From Streptomyces sp. CCM_MD2014 (GTDB lineage: Bacteria; Actinomycetota; Actinomycetes; Streptomycetales; Streptomycetaceae), in the NCBI RefSeq assembly GCF_000772045.1, contig NZ_CP009754.1, positions 2,046,001 to 2,110,000 of the forward strand: DNA of 64,000 nt, in the 5' to 3' direction. The translations under genes were made by a program, and so were the position numbers. Every line of letters begins with the position of its first letter. Positions within the stretch are counted from its first letter, which is position 1. Of this stretch, positions 57,073 through 64,000 are shown one piece after another. The notes under the pieces were generated by a model. That model was not told where the DNA came from, made no database searches, and worked only from the letters and a program-made list of their open reading frames with translations.

Positions 57073-57546
57073 CTATGCCTTGCTGTGCGAGAAGAGTTTC
57101 AGGACCGGTACGCCGACCTTGTGCCGGGCCCTGGAAGCCCAGTCCCGGTGGAAAAACTCCTCCACGTAGTGCGGATCGGTCAGGACGATCACCTCGTCGG
57201 CCGCGATCTCCCCGACCAGGGCCTTGAGCTCGTCCAGCGGATGGTTCTCGATCAGCCGGCCCTCGGCCCGGGCGCCGGACGCGCGCAGGGCGGCGAGGGA
57301 CACCTCCAGGGCCCGTTCGCCCACGCTCTGCGCCTCCCGGCCCTCCGGGGTCTCCCCCTCCCGCACGGCGTCGTCGAGCTCGCCGAGCGCGACGTCGTCG
57401 ATGGCCCGCAGCAGGCGGTCCGCCTGATCGCCGCGCGGCTGGAGCAGCACGTGGAAGGCGACCTGCTCGTCCCCGTGCAAGGTGGTGACGAACTCCACGT
57501 CGGCGGACGTCAGGGCCTTCTCGATCATCAAAACGCTTGTGAACAC
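57073..57546 (-). CDS. Universal-stress-protein-like conserved protein
   Basis: A 157-residue protein conserved in Streptomyces and often mislabelled as indole-3-glycerol phosphate synthase, which it does not resemble. The start FTSVLMIEKALTSADVEFVTTLHG and the end DEVIVLTDPHYVEEFFHRDWASRARHKVGVPVLKL fit the alternating alpha-beta fold of universal stress proteins, although no ATP-binding G-x2-G-x9-G motif is evident. GTG 57546 with GGAGAAGG upstream is taken as start. It lies upstream of murC and msrB and may answer to stress. The function is unknown. Confidence 0.7.
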   Translation of the reverse strand: MFTSVLMIEKALTSADVEFVTTLHGDEQVAFHVLLQPRGDQADRLLRAIDDVALGELDDAVREGETPEGREAQSVGERALEVSLAALRASGARAEGRLIENHPLDELKALVGEIAADEVIVLTDPHYVEEFFHRDWASRARHKVGVPVLKLFSHSKA

Positions 57547-57764
57547 CAGGCGCCCCTTCTCCTTCGAGGGCCCGTGGGCCCACCCTCCGTAGGCCGGAAA
57601 CGGACCCTGCGGAAACCATCCTGCCCCGTGATCGCACGGGTACTGCCGGAATCAGTGTGCCCGGCGGAGGCTAAACGGAACGGGAGATTCCGCCGATTCC
57701 CGGATGTGCGGTAACGACCGAACTGCTGTCCGGTCGTCGCCGTCCACTCGTGCCCGGGATCGTC

Positions 57765-58559
57765 CTAGTCACGCCGGTAACGACTGAAGAGGAAACCTTC
57801 CTCCTCCAGCAGGGACGCCAGTGCGAACCGCCGCGGGACCTCGACCGCCGGTCCGCCCGCGATCCGCTGCGCGTTCCCCGCGGTCAGCATCGGGGAGACG
57901 GTCAGGCACAGCTCGTCGAGCACCCCGGCGGCGACGAACTGCCCCAGCAGCCGCGGACCGCCCTCGGTCAGCAGCCGGGTGTGCCCCAGCTCCGCGAGCG
58001 CCGTGAGGGCACGGGCCGGGTCCACACCGACGCCGTCCCCGGCGGTCACCACCCTCGCCCCGGCCTTCTCGGCGGCGGCGATCCGGTCCGGGGCCGCGGC
58101 GGCTCCGGTCAGGATCAGGGTGGGTACGGCCGGGGAGGTGAACAGCGGCAGCGAGAAGTCCAGCTCCAGGCCGGCGCTGACCACGGCGATCGCCGGCACG
58201 GGTGCCTGGCCGGCTGCCCGCCGGGCCTCGGCGAACTCCGCCCGCGCGCGGGCCGGGCGGTACCCCTCCTGCCGTACGGTCTCGGCCCCGGCGATCACCA
58301 CGTCCGCCAGCGCGCGCAGGGTGCCGAAGATCCGCATGTCGGCCGCGCTGGAGATGGGCTGGGAGCGGCCGTCGTGCTGGGCGGCGCCGTCGAGGGTGGA
58401 GACCATGTTGGCCCGCAGCCACGTCCCCCGCCGCCCGTCCGGCTCGGGATAGGCGTAGGCGGCGGCCAGCTCGGCCAGGCTCCACTCCCGGTCGGCCCCG
58501 TCGGAGCCCGGGCCGGCTGTCTGATCGGTCACAGGGGGCAGGGGGAACAGGCGTCGCAT
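57765..58559 (-). CDS. RibD-like pyrimidine reductase family protein
   Basis: A 264-residue protein of the RibD C-terminal domain (DHFR-like) family, which reduces the ribose of a pyrimidine intermediate with NADPH in riboflavin synthesis and related pathways. Motifs are ANMVSTLDGAAQHDGRSQPI, the RIFGTLRALADVVIAGAETV region, and LLTEGGPRLLGQFVAAGVLDEL with the NADPH-binding Gly-rich loop. There is no deaminase domain. ATG 58559 starts MRRLFPLPPV. Upstream, two further copies of the first codons and the DNA before them follow each other every 170 bases. No ribosome site is seen, so translation may be leaderless. Confidence 0.88.
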   Translation of the reverse strand: MRRLFPLPPVTDQTAGPGSDGADREWSLAELAAAYAYPEPDGRRGTWLRANMVSTLDGAAQHDGRSQPISSAADMRIFGTLRALADVVIAGAETVRQEGYRPARARAEFAEARRAAGQAPVPAIAVVSAGLELDFSLPLFTSPAVPTLILTGAAAAPDRIAAAEKAGARVVTAGDGVGVDPARALTALAELGHTRLLTEGGPRLLGQFVAAGVLDELCLTVSPMLTAGNAQRIAGGPAVEVPRRFALASLLEEEGFLFSRYRRD

Positions 58560-59042
58560 GGGGTGCAGTGTTCCACGCCCCCGCCACCCCAACCGCGCAG
58601 GCCGACGCCCTGGACGACGCGGGCCGGCCCTCCCGGAGGCCTCGCCCGGGGCGGCCCGGGACAGCGCGCCCTCCTGGCCGCCCGTCGGCCGACCGCCCGC
58701 CGCCTGCCCACGGGGAACAGGCGTCGCATGGGGTGCAGTGTTCCACGCCCCCGCCACCCCAACCGCGCAGGCCGACGCCCTGGACGACGCGGGCCGGCCC
58801 TCCCGGAGGCCTCGCCCGGGACGGCCCGGGACAGCGCGCCCTACTGGCCGCCCGTCGGCCGACCGCCCGCCGCCTGCCCACGGGGAACAGGCGTCGCATG
58901 GGGTGCAGTGTTCCACGCCCCCGCCACCCCAACCGCGCAGGCCGACGCCCTGGACGACGCGGGCCGGCCCTCCCGGAGGCCTCGCCCGGGGCGGCCCGGG
59001 ACAGCGCGCCCTCCTGGCCGCCCGTCGGCCGGCCGCCCGCCG
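58542..59042. repeat. Three tandem copies of a 170-bp unit upstream of the RibD-like gene
   Basis: Copies lie at 58542-58711, 58712-58881 and 58882-59042 (the last lacks about 10 bases). They are nearly identical; I see two substitutions in copy 2 and one in copy 3. Each holds, on the minus strand, the start codon and first five codons of the RibD-like gene plus all the DNA upstream of it. The ATGs fall at 58559, 58729 and 58899. Since 170 is not a multiple of three, the upstream ATGs are out of frame with the gene. Confidence 0.95.
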
Positions 59043-59333
59043 ACCAGGCCCATGCCGCCCCCGCCCCCTGCCCACCATGCCCAGGTCGCCCCCGCCCCCT
59101 GCCGATCAGACCCAGGTCGCCCCGCCGCCTGTCCACCGGCCCCGCGCCCGGCCACTCGACCGCGCCCCCGGCCACTCGACCGCCGGTCCGCCCACCGCGC
59201 CGCGGCGGCCTCCTGCCGCGCCACGGCACCCGTGCCGCCCGCCGTGTCCAGGCTCCCGCCCGCCGTGTCCACGCTCCCGGCCGCCGCCCAGGCGGCGACG
59301 AGGCTTCCCGGGCAGGCCCTACCATTGAGTACC
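59043..59333. repeat. Degenerate short direct repeats before zapE
   Basis: About 290 bases rich in C contain three units of about 30 bp (from 59048, 59079 and 59109; core CCCAGGTCGCC), a 20-bp pair with GGCCACTCGAC (59142-59181) and a pair with GCCGTGTCCA (59241-59280). All reading frames are open because of base composition, and I see no real gene. TACCAT at about 59321 may be the -10 of a leaderless zapE transcript. Confidence 0.6.
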
Positions 59334-60443
59334 GTGTCGTCCTCCTCCGCCTCCGTTCCCGCCCCGATAACCGGGACGGCTCCGGCCACGGTCTCCCTGT
59401 GCGCCCGCGAGCCCCACGTCCCCGCGGACCGTCTGGTCGCCGAGATGGTGCCCCCGCCGCGTTTCGACTCGGTGCGCTTCAGCACGTACATCCCGGACCC
59501 GAACCAGCCCAGCCAGAGCGAGGCCGTGCGGGTCCTGGAGGGATTCGCGAGCGGGCTGGGCGAGGCTCCCGGCGCGGCGGGCGGCAGGCGCGGGTTCCTC
59601 GGGTTCGGCCGCGGCAAGGCGCCGAAGGCCCCGGCCGGCCCCCGCGGCGTGTACCTCGACGGCGGCTACGGCGTCGGCAAGACGCACCTGCTGGCCTCCC
59701 TGTGGCACGCCACCCCCGCCGAGCCCTCCCGCAAGGCCTTCGGCACCTTCGTGGAGCTGACCAACCTCGTCGGCGCCCTCGGCTTCCAGCAGACCGTGCG
59801 GACCCTGTCCGGGCACCGCCTGCTGTGCATCGACGAGTTCGAGCTCGACGACCCGGGCGACACCGTCCTCGTCTCCAGCCTGCTCGCCCGGCTCGTGGAG
59901 TCCGGCGTGGCGCTCGCCGCCACCTCCAACACGCTGCCCGGCAAGCTCGGCGAGGGCCGCTTCGCGGCGGCCGACTTCCTGCGCGAGATCCAGGGCCTGT
60001 CCGCCCACTTCCGCGCCCTGCGCATCGACGGCGAGGACTACCGCCACCGCGGCCTGCCCGAGGCCCCGGCGCCGTACTCCGACGAGCAGGTGACCCGTGC
60101 TGCACAGGCCACCGAGGGCGCGTCCCTGGACGGCTTCCCCGCCCTCCTCGACCACCTCGCCCGCGTCCACCCCAGCCGTTACGGCGCCCTGACCGACGGC
60201 CTCACGGCCGTGTGCCTCACCGGGGTGCGCCCGGTGCCGGACCAGTCGACGGCGCTGCGGCTCGTGGTGCTCGCGGACCGGCTCTACGACCGCGAGGTGC
60301 CCGTCCTGGCGTCCGGACTGCCCTTCGACCGGCTGTTCAGCGAGGAGATGCTGAAGGGCGGGTACCGCAAGAAGTACTTCCGGGCGATCTCCCGGCTCAC
60401 CGCGCTGGCCCGGGACGCGGCCCGTCTCGTCGACGCGGCCTGA
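59334..60443 (+). CDS. zapE: ZapE/AFG1-family ATPase
   Basis: A 369-residue AAA+ ATPase of the AFG1/ZapE family. Walker A is GGYGVGKTH (110-118) and Walker B CIDEFELDD. Further family motifs are DFLREIQGLSAHFRALRIDGEDYRHRG in outline and SEEMLKGGYRKKYFRAISRL at the end. In E. coli ZapE acts on FtsZ rings at division; the mitochondrial AFG1 removes respiratory proteins. The role in Streptomyces, where division is limited to sporulation, is untested. GTG 59334 gives the family length; the frame stays open far upstream only through repeats. A strong terminator follows. Confidence 0.9.
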   Translation: MSSSSASVPAPITGTAPATVSLCAREPHVPADRLVAEMVPPPRFDSVRFSTYIPDPNQPSQSEAVRVLEGFASGLGEAPGAAGGRRGFLGFGRGKAPKAPAGPRGVYLDGGYGVGKTHLLASLWHATPAEPSRKAFGTFVELTNLVGALGFQQTVRTLSGHRLLCIDEFELDDPGDTVLVSSLLARLVESGVALAATSNTLPGKLGEGRFAAADFLREIQGLSAHFRALRIDGEDYRHRGLPEAPAPYSDEQVTRAAQATEGASLDGFPALLDHLARVHPSRYGALTDGLTAVCLTGVRPVPDQSTALRLVVLADRLYDREVPVLASGLPFDRLFSEEMLKGGYRKKYFRAISRLTALARDAARLVDAA

Positions 60444-60502
60444 GAACAGTCCGTTCGCGCCAACCCACCCGCGATTTTCAGGCTCTCTTCGGCCCGTAAC
60501 GT

Positions 60503-60540
60503 CACGTTAACCCTGCAAAGCCCTTTGCAGGGTTAACGTG
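60503..60540 (+). terminator. Strong terminator after zapE
   Basis: A perfect 18-bp inverted repeat (CACGTTAACCCTGCAAAG and its complement) with a two-base centre, followed by GTTTCTT. It begins 60 bases after the zapE stop and is less GC-rich than the other hairpins here; an operator role for the next gene cannot be ruled out. Confidence 0.75.
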
Positions 60541-60652
60541 TTTCTTGACCATGCATTGACCATTCGTTGACCGCGCATTGGTCCGGTCATGCCGGTGCAC
60601 CGACCGCGCACCGGCAGCCGGTTGAGGCGTGAAGTGCCTGGAGGGGGGTCAC

Positions 60653-61054
60653 ATGTTCCTGCGCGCGACGCCGCGGACACGGCTTCCGCTCCTCGCCGCC
60701 CTCCTGGTGGCCCTCCAGTTCTTCGCTCCGTCGGCATCCTTCGCAGTAGCGCACACGAACCGTGATGTCATGGCCAACGCCCAGCCCGGAGCCGTCCTCT
60801 CCGGCCCGGCGTCGCACGAAGAGCGGGTCACCTGCCACCACACCGGCCGGCCGGGCCACCCCCACGGACCCGCGCGCGTCCGCGACCGGCACCGCACCGC
60901 CGCCGCTCCCCAGCCCGAGCCACCCGAGCGCCCGCTCCCGCACCGGCCCGCCGCGGCCGTCGGTGAGCCCCTCGCGTCCGGCACGGCGGCCCACCACCGG
61001 TCCAGACCCGCGACGGACCACTCCCCCGCGTCACTCCAGGTCTTCCGCTGCTGA
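60653..61054 (+). CDS. Small secreted His/Pro-rich protein
   Basis: A 133-residue protein with a signal peptide (basic MFLRATPRTR, hydrophobic LPLLAALLVALQFFAPSASFAVA). The mature part is rich in His, Pro, Arg and Ala, with CHHTGRPGHPHG and a C-terminal RC, so one disulfide or a metal site is possible. GGAGGGGGG is an excellent ribosome site. It lies 76 bases before the carbonic anhydrase gene on the same strand and may be cotranscribed. I recognise no domain. A zinc-supply role for the anhydrase neighbour would be guesswork. Confidence 0.7.
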   Translation: MFLRATPRTRLPLLAALLVALQFFAPSASFAVAHTNRDVMANAQPGAVLSGPASHEERVTCHHTGRPGHPHGPARVRDRHRTAAAPQPEPPERPLPHRPAAAVGEPLASGTAAHHRSRPATDHSPASLQVFRC

Positions 61055-61130
61055 GGACGGGCCGGCACATCCCCGCCTCTGTCCCGCCCGTCCGACGCGC
61101 CCCCACGCGCGCCAGGAGGAAAACCGCATC

Positions 61131-61712
61131 ATGCAACCCCTCATCGACAACGCCCGTACGTTCGGACAGCGCCCTGAGGAGTTCGCCGGGCACGCCCAAG
61201 GCCAGTCGCCCGAAGTCCTGTTCATCGCCTGCTCCGACTCCCGGGTCGTCCCCGCCCTGATCACCGGCGCCCGGCCCGGCCGGCTCTTCGAGCTGCGCAC
61301 CGCGGGCAGCATCGTCCCGCCCCACGACTCCGGGCACCCCTCCGGCGAGGCGGCCACCATCGAGTACGCCGTCCAGGTGCTCGGCGTCAACGACATCGTG
61401 GTCTGCGGCCACTCGCACTGCGGGGCCGTCGGCGCACTGGTGCGCGGCGACGACCTGACCGCCGTACCCGCCGTGCGGGACTGGCTGGCGCACGCGGCCG
61501 ACGAGCCGAAGCCCTGCGATCCCGCCGACCCGACGGTCGCGGAGGCGGTGCAGCACCACGTACTGGCGCAGCTGCTGCGCCTGCGCTCCTATCCGTGTGT
61601 CGAGAAGCGGCTGGCGGAGGGCCGGCTGCGGATGCACGGCTGGTACTACGAGGTCCACACCGGTCTCGTGCGGCAACACCGTGCGGACACCGACGCGTTC
61701 GAGACCCTGTGA
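61131..61712 (+). CDS. Beta-carbonic anhydrase
   Basis: A 193-residue zinc enzyme interconverting CO2 and bicarbonate in the cytosol. Zinc ligands Cys34, His94 and Cys97 are in ACSDSR and CGHSHCGAV, with the Asp36-Arg38 dyad. ATG 61131 has AGGAGGAAAA upstream. Its stop overlaps the GTG of the transporter gene (GTGA), showing that both products are made together. Pairing with a SulP transporter is a repeated arrangement thought to handle bicarbonate. Confidence 0.95.
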   Translation: MQPLIDNARTFGQRPEEFAGHAQGQSPEVLFIACSDSRVVPALITGARPGRLFELRTAGSIVPPHDSGHPSGEAATIEYAVQVLGVNDIVVCGHSHCGAVGALVRGDDLTAVPAVRDWLAHAADEPKPCDPADPTVAEAVQHHVLAQLLRLRSYPCVEKRLAEGRLRMHGWYYEVHTGLVRQHRADTDAFETL

Positions 61713-63211
61713 GCGCCGGCATGTCACTCACAGCCGACCGGAACCGGAAGTTCCCGCACTGGCGGCAGGACCTCGCCGCCTCCCTCGTCGTGTTCCTGGT
61801 CGCGCTCCCGCTGTGCGTGGGCGTGGCCGTCGCCTCCGGTGTCCCGGCCGAACTCGGCCTGGTCACCGGCATCGTGGGCGGCCTGGTCACCGGACTCCTG
61901 CCGGGCAGCAGCCTCCAGGTGTCCGGCCCGGCCGCCGGACTGACCGTGCTGGTCTTCGGCGCGGTCGACCAGTACGGGCTGCCCGCGCTCGGCGTGATCG
62001 TGCTCGCCGCCGGGGTCGTCCAGCTCGTGATGGGCGCCCTGAAGCTGGGGCGCTGGTTCCGGGCGATCTCCCTGTCGGTCGTCGAGGGCATGCTGGCCGG
62101 CATCGGTCTGGTGCTCATCGCCGGTCAGCTCTACTCGGCCGCCGGTCTCCAGGCGCCCGCCTCCGGCGTCGACAAGCTCACCGGCCTGCCCGGGGCCGCC
62201 GCCGACGTGCTGGGCAGCACGGAGGCGCTCACCTCGCTCGCCCTCGGCGCCGGCACCGTCGCCGTGATGGTGCTGTGGAAGCGGCTGCCGAAGCGGGCCC
62301 GGACCGTGCCGGGCGCGCTGGCCGCGGTCGGCCTGGCCACGGCGGTCACGGCGGCGTTCGGCCTGTCGGTCGCGACCGTCGAGGTGAGCGGCCTGCTGGA
62401 CGTGATCCAGCCGCCGGGCGCCGACGCCTTCGGCGAGCTGGCGAACGTGGGCTTCCTCGGCACGATCGTCGCCTTCACCCTGATCGCCTCGGCCGAGAGC
62501 CTGTTCAGCGCCGCGGCGGTGGACCGGCTGCACAACGGGCCGCGCACCCAGTACGACAAGGAGCTGATGGCGCAGGGCGCGGGCAACACGGTGTGCGGCG
62601 TGCTCGGCGCTCTGCCGATGACCGCGGTCATCGTGCGCAGCTCGGCGAACGTCGGGGCCGGTGCCCGGACCAAGGCGTCCCGGGTGCTGCACGGCGTGTG
62701 GCTGCTGCTGTTCGCGGCGCTGCTGCCGTCCGCGCTGGCCCTGATTCCGCTGCCCGCGCTGGCGGGCATCCTGGTGCACGCGGGCTGGAAGCTGATCCCG
62801 TTCCGCGGGCTCGTGTCGCTGTGGCGCGGGCACCGGGGCGAGGCGCTGATCCTGGTGGTCACGGCGGTCTCGATCGTCGCGGTCAACATGTTCGAGGGCG
62901 TGCTGATCGGCCTGGCCCTGTCCGTGGTCAAGACCGCCTGGGAGGCCTCGCACCTCAGGATGGAGACCGTCGACAAGGGCGCGGGCCCCGTCCAGGTCCA
63001 CCTGACGGGCAACGCGACCTTCCTGCGGCTGCCGAAGCTGCTGGAGAGTCTGGAGGCCCTGCCCCAGGACCGCCCGGTCGAGCTGGACCTGTCGGGTCTG
63101 CACCACCTGGACCACGCCTGCCGCACGGCTCTGGAGAACTGGGCCGAACGGCACAGCGCCACCGGCACGGACCCGGTGAGGGTCACGAACGCGCAGAAGG
63201 CGGGGGTGTAA
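61709..63211 (+). CDS. SulP-family anion (probably bicarbonate) transporter
   Basis: A 500-residue SulP transporter with 11-12 membrane helices; the family signature region is LVTGIVGGLVTGLLPGSSLQVSGPAAGLTV in outline, and the STAS-like tail covers about 410-495 (VELDLSGLHHLDHACRTAL). Although the family name comes from sulfate, coupling to carbonic anhydrase favours bicarbonate as substrate. Two starts are possible: GTG 61709 in the 4-base overlap (used here) or ATG 61721 (496 residues). A perfect hairpin follows the stop. Confidence 0.9.
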   Translation: MSAGMSLTADRNRKFPHWRQDLAASLVVFLVALPLCVGVAVASGVPAELGLVTGIVGGLVTGLLPGSSLQVSGPAAGLTVLVFGAVDQYGLPALGVIVLAAGVVQLVMGALKLGRWFRAISLSVVEGMLAGIGLVLIAGQLYSAAGLQAPASGVDKLTGLPGAAADVLGSTEALTSLALGAGTVAVMVLWKRLPKRARTVPGALAAVGLATAVTAAFGLSVATVEVSGLLDVIQPPGADAFGELANVGFLGTIVAFTLIASAESLFSAAAVDRLHNGPRTQYDKELMAQGAGNTVCGVLGALPMTAVIVRSSANVGAGARTKASRVLHGVWLLLFAALLPSALALIPLPALAGILVHAGWKLIPFRGLVSLWRGHRGEALILVVTAVSIVAVNMFEGVLIGLALSVVKTAWEASHLRMETVDKGAGPVQVHLTGNATFLRLPKLLESLEALPQDRPVELDLSGLHHLDHACRTALENWAERHSATGTDPVRVTNAQKAGV

Positions 63212-63221
63212 CGCCACGACC

Positions 63222-63265
63222 CCGTCCGGCACTTCCCGCGCGCCCCCGCGGGAAGTGCCGGACGG
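63222..63265 (+). terminator. Terminator after the SulP gene
   Basis: A perfect 19-bp inverted repeat (CCGTCCGGCACTTCCCGCG at 63222-63240, complement at 63247-63265) with a six-base loop, 10 bases after the stop codon. No T-run follows. Confidence 0.8.
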
Positions 63266-63381
63266 CTCCGTGTCCGCCCGGTCCGGCGGTGACACGGGCT
63301 ACACGCGTGGTTCCCGGGACTCCTGGCAGGTGATAGACACAGCGGGGTCACAGTCCTGTCCGCCAGCAGGAAGGTTTCCCC

Positions 63382-64000
63382 ATGTCCGCAACCCGACGCC
63401 AGGTGCTGGCCCGTACCGGAGCCCTGGGCGCAGGCATCGCCTTCACCGGCGCCCTCTCCGAACTCTTCGCCGGCACCGCCGCCGCCCAGCCCGGGGGTCG
63501 CAGCGGCTACGGTCCCCTCGTCCCCGACCCCGACGGCCTGCTCGACCTGCCCAGGGGCTTCCGCTACCGCGTGCTCTCCCGCGAGGGCGACGAACTGCGC
63601 TCCGGCGAGGGCCCGGTGCCCTCCAACCACGACGGCATGTCGGCCTTCCCGGGCCGTTCCTCCGGCAGACACGGCCACGCCCACACCTACCTCGTCCGCA
63701 ACCACGAGAACCGCGCCAACGGCCGCGTCCCGGTTCCCACCGTGGAGGGCCTGACGTACGACCCGGAGGGCAAGGGCGGCTGTACCGCGCTGGCGCTGGA
63801 CTCCCGCAACCACGTCCTGTCCGAGCGGGTGGCGATCGCCGGTACGGCCGTCAACTGCGCGGGCGGGCACACGCCCTGGAACACGTGGCTGACCTGCGAG
63901 GAGACCGAGGACAAGGCCGGCACCAACGGCTACACCAAGGACCACGGCTTCATCTTCGAGGTCGACCCGGTCGACCCGCACCGCACCGGCGCCGTCCCGC
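63382..64000 (+). CDS. PhoX-type phosphatase (DUF839), Tat-exported, partial
   Basis: The gene runs off the right edge; 206 codons are present. The N-terminus has a twin-arginine signal (ATRRQVLARTGALGAG, then hydrophobic residues and Ala-rich cleavage site), so the folded protein is exported with its cofactor. The mature start PDPDGLLDLPRGFRYRVLSREG, then SNHDGMSAF, LVRNHEN and WNTWLTCEETED, is typical of PhoX-like alkaline phosphatases that use Fe3+ and Ca2+. AGCAGGAAGG precedes the ATG by about seven bases. I see no clear PHO box in the 116 bases before it, so phosphate control is not evident. Confidence 0.88.
   Translation, partial: MSATRRQVLARTGALGAGIAFTGALSELFAGTAAAQPGGRSGYGPLVPDPDGLLDLPRGFRYRVLSREGDELRSGEGPVPSNHDGMSAFPGRSSGRHGHAHTYLVRNHENRANGRVPVPTVEGLTYDPEGKGGCTALALDSRNHVLSERVAIAGTAVNCAGGHTPWNTWLTCEETEDKAGTNGYTKDHGFIFEVDPVDPHRTGAVP

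Noticed and set aside
57073..57546. The common label indole-3-glycerol phosphate synthase
   Set aside because: The protein is about 100 residues too short for a TIM barrel and lacks the catalytic Lys and Glu motifs; it looks like a universal-stress-type fold.
58542..59042. The 170-bp repeats as a CRISPR array or an insertion sequence
   Set aside because: There are no unique spacers, no inverted ends and no transposase; the units are direct copies of the neighbouring gene start and its upstream DNA.
57750..59333. A long N-terminal extension of the zapE frame through the repeats
   Set aside because: The extension is antisense to the RibD-like gene and then runs through non-coding 170-bp repeats. 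The conserved ATPase begins at about 59334, which also gives the family length.
61709..63211. The SulP protein as a sulfate importer for the sulfate operon
   Set aside because: It is about 50 kb away and is translationally coupled to carbonic anhydrase, so bicarbonate is the better inference.

Overview
The window is a high-G+C stretch of an actinomycete chromosome, almost certainly Streptomyces and close to the S. coelicolor / S. lividans group. The evidence is codon use dominated by G or C at the third position, GTG and TTG starts, a bifunctional geosmin synthase beside a CprB-type gamma-butyrolactone receptor homologue, a conservon (cvnABCD), the macrolide-resistance pair lrm-mgt, and a gene order that, as I remember it, follows the S. 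coelicolor segment from the sulfite reductase gene (SCO6102) through geosmin synthase (SCO6073) and cprB (SCO6071) to murC (SCO6060). The CprB protein seems to differ from the S. coelicolor one I remember at several residues, so this is probably a relative rather than that strain. I see no rRNA, tRNA, CRISPR array, insertion sequence or prophage. The region reads as conserved core chromosome with a few unusual repeats.

Layout. 1-4.3 kb: end of an AidB-like acyl-CoA dehydrogenase, a GAF-domain regulator, a secreted protein of unknown function and a GNAT acetyltransferase. 4.4-14 kb: an assimilatory sulfate operon (leader peptide, sulfite reductase, small zinc-ribbon protein, cysH, cysC, cysD, cysN) running into a sulfonate-type ABC importer and a sirohydrochlorin chelatase that can supply siroheme to the reductase. 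14-24.7 kb: a DUF1697 protein, an MMPL transporter, the macrolide-resistance genes mgt and lrm with a probable regulatory leader peptide, a carbohydrate ABC importer without its own ATPase, a kinase-fold phosphotransferase and a DEDDh exonuclease. 24.7-35 kb: a SAV2148-type protein, then glgX, treY and treZ (glycogen to trehalose), with a zinc carboxypeptidase and an FHA protein on the opposite strand between treY and treZ. 35-43 kb: a second phosphotransferase-like protein, an M24 aminopeptidase, a phosphoesterase, a PDZ membrane protein, geosmin synthase, a DUF89/ARMT1-like protein and cprB. 43-52 kb: an orphan sugar-binding lipoprotein directly before a conservon, then a glycine-betaine-type (Opu/Pro) importer. 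52-64 kb: a two-component system, a second DUF1697 protein, msrB, murC, a stress-protein-like gene, a RibD-like reductase whose 5' end and upstream DNA occur in three 170-bp tandem copies, a ZapE/AFG1 ATPase, a small secreted protein, beta-carbonic anhydrase with a SulP transporter, and the start of a PhoX-type Tat-exported phosphatase.

Many operons show 4-base ATGA/GTGA overlaps, and perfect GC-rich hairpins end several of them. The observations most worth a second look are the tandem 170-bp promoter/start-codon repeat upstream of the RibD-like gene, the four in-frame 24-bp repeats (each with a Shine-Dalgarno-like motif and a start codon) that link lrm to mgt, the putative leaderless leader peptide of lrm, and the orphan binding protein joined to the conservon. 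I found no wholly new enzymatic system; the novelty lies in the regulatory architecture.
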